NCBI GenBank assembly: GCA_029948255.1
Contig: JALIZF010001488.1
Span: 62,001-126,000, forward strand
Length of the DNA stretch: 64,000 bases
Source: Telmatactis stephensoni
Lineage: Eukaryota; Cnidaria; Anthozoa; Actiniaria; Isophelliidae
Direction of reading: 5' to 3'
Translations under genes and position numbers: made by a program
Shown here: piece by piece, positions 63,230-64,000 of the stretch
How the letters are laid out: each line of letters begins with the position of its first letter
Position numbering within the stretch: the first letter of the stretch is position 1
Notes under the pieces: generated by a model
What the model was told of the DNA's origin: nothing
Database searches by the model: none
The model's input: only the letters and a program-made list of their open reading frames with translations

Positions 63230-64000
63230 TTAACATGATAAAACTACTAAATAACATTCCAATTAAGGATGATTTTTTCAAACTAGTGTTTTACGGTGAT
63301 TATCGGATAATGGGAAAACTACTGGATAACGTTGATTTTCCTAAACAGATAATTCGGGATAATTACAGGATAATTACAGGATAATTTTAGTTTTCCTGCA
63401 TCGGGAAAACTCGGGAAAATTCCACATTTACCTCTAGTTATCCAATTTAGGATACTTTTGGAAAACTAGCGTTTTACGGTGATTATCGGAGAATGGGAAA
63501 ACTACCAGATAACGTTGATTTTCCTAAACGGATAATTCGGGATAATTACAGGATAATTTTAGTTTTCCTGCTTCGGGAAAACTCGGGAAAATTCCACATT
63601 TACCTCTAGTTTTCCAATTCAGGATAATTTTGGCAAACTAGCGTTTTACGGTAATTATCGGAGAATGGGAAAACTACCAGATAACGTTGATTTTCCTAAA
63701 CGGATAATTCGGGATAATTACAGGATAATTCTAGTTTTCCTGCTTCGGGAAAACTCAGGAAAATTCCACATTTACCTCTAGTTTTCCAATTCAGGATAAT
63801 TTTGGCAAACTAGCGTTTTACGGTAATTATCGGAGAATGGGAAAACTACCAGATAACGTTGATTTTCCTAAACAGATAACTCGGGATAATTACAGGATAA
63901 TTCTAGTTTTCCTGCATCGGGAAAATTCGGGAAAATGCAAGCTTGATACTTTACAGGATAATGCAGGAAAATCCCAGGAAAATTACAAGATAATTTCCTG
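63230..64000. repeat. 172-183-bp tandem array running off the window
   Basis: TTTTACGGT recurs at 63289, 63472, 63644 and 63816 (spacings 183, 172, 172). Units are built from GGATAATT, GGGAAAACT and AATTCCACATTTACC words. The array continues past base 64000. Confidence 0.9.

Larger units (their letters stand above)
56799..64000. other. Repeat-dominated right end, no gene model
   Basis: Contains GT/G-rich runs (57.1-57.25 kb), the TCTGGGATAGGG array, a MITE, a 1.2-kb direct duplication with a third partial copy, a further MITE at 61.76 kb, a 95-bp tandem duplication and the 172-bp array at the edge. I saw no convincing exon on either strand, though N-terminal exons of the TRAF-like gene could be hidden here. 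Confidence 0.6.

Overview
This is a eukaryotic, metazoan-type window. It is AT-rich, its genes are split by GT/AG introns, and it carries many short inverted-repeat elements (MITEs, foldbacks), tRNA-derived SINE-like copies and microsatellites. The proteins read as conserved animal genes: calmodulin family, DNAAF10/WDR92, a TTC9-like TPR protein and a TRAF-type MATH protein. From memory, several repeat termini and the large transposon protein family recall cnidarian or sponge genomes. That is an impression, not a search result. No bacterial operon, rRNA, CRISPR or convincing tRNA gene was seen.

Layout. 1-3.49 kb: no gene model, one possible microexon. 3.49-11.82 kb (+): a six-exon calmodulin-like gene with four intact EF-hands and a 6.8-kb intron. 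11.8-18.96 kb: repeats, including a ~2-kb near-perfect palindrome. 18.96-28.27 kb (-): two tandem, divergent EF-hand paralogues that share calmodulin's early intron positions and a shortened fourth EF loop. 29.60-35.46 kb (+): complete nine-exon DNAAF10. 36.29-37.47 kb (+): a single-exon TPM-transmembrane-RING protein. 37.93-44.50 kb: a complete DNA transposon with 29-bp perfect terminal inverted repeats (TIRs) and a 9-bp target-site duplication (TSD). Its eight-exon minus-strand gene predicts about 1,313 residues. 45.87-47.26 kb (-): TTC9-like gene. 49.36-50.74 kb (-): 3' exons of a TRAF-like gene. 52.77-56.80 kb (+): a possible 61-residue gene. 56.8-64 kb: repeats, comprising a 1.2-kb direct duplication, a nested MITE and a 172-bp tandem array running off the edge.

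The most interesting system is the transposon. Its single gene joins an N-terminal cysteine/histidine-rich part, a transposase-like middle and a C-terminal treble-clef/RING-like finger plus a cysteine-peptidase-like domain. A palindromic foldback at 12.7-14.7 kb begins with nearly the same terminal word, so it may be a non-autonomous relative. The transposon gene carries one frameshift at a TC microsatellite.

Exon boundaries were worked out by hand from splice consensus, reading-frame continuity and protein sense. No alignment or database search was run.
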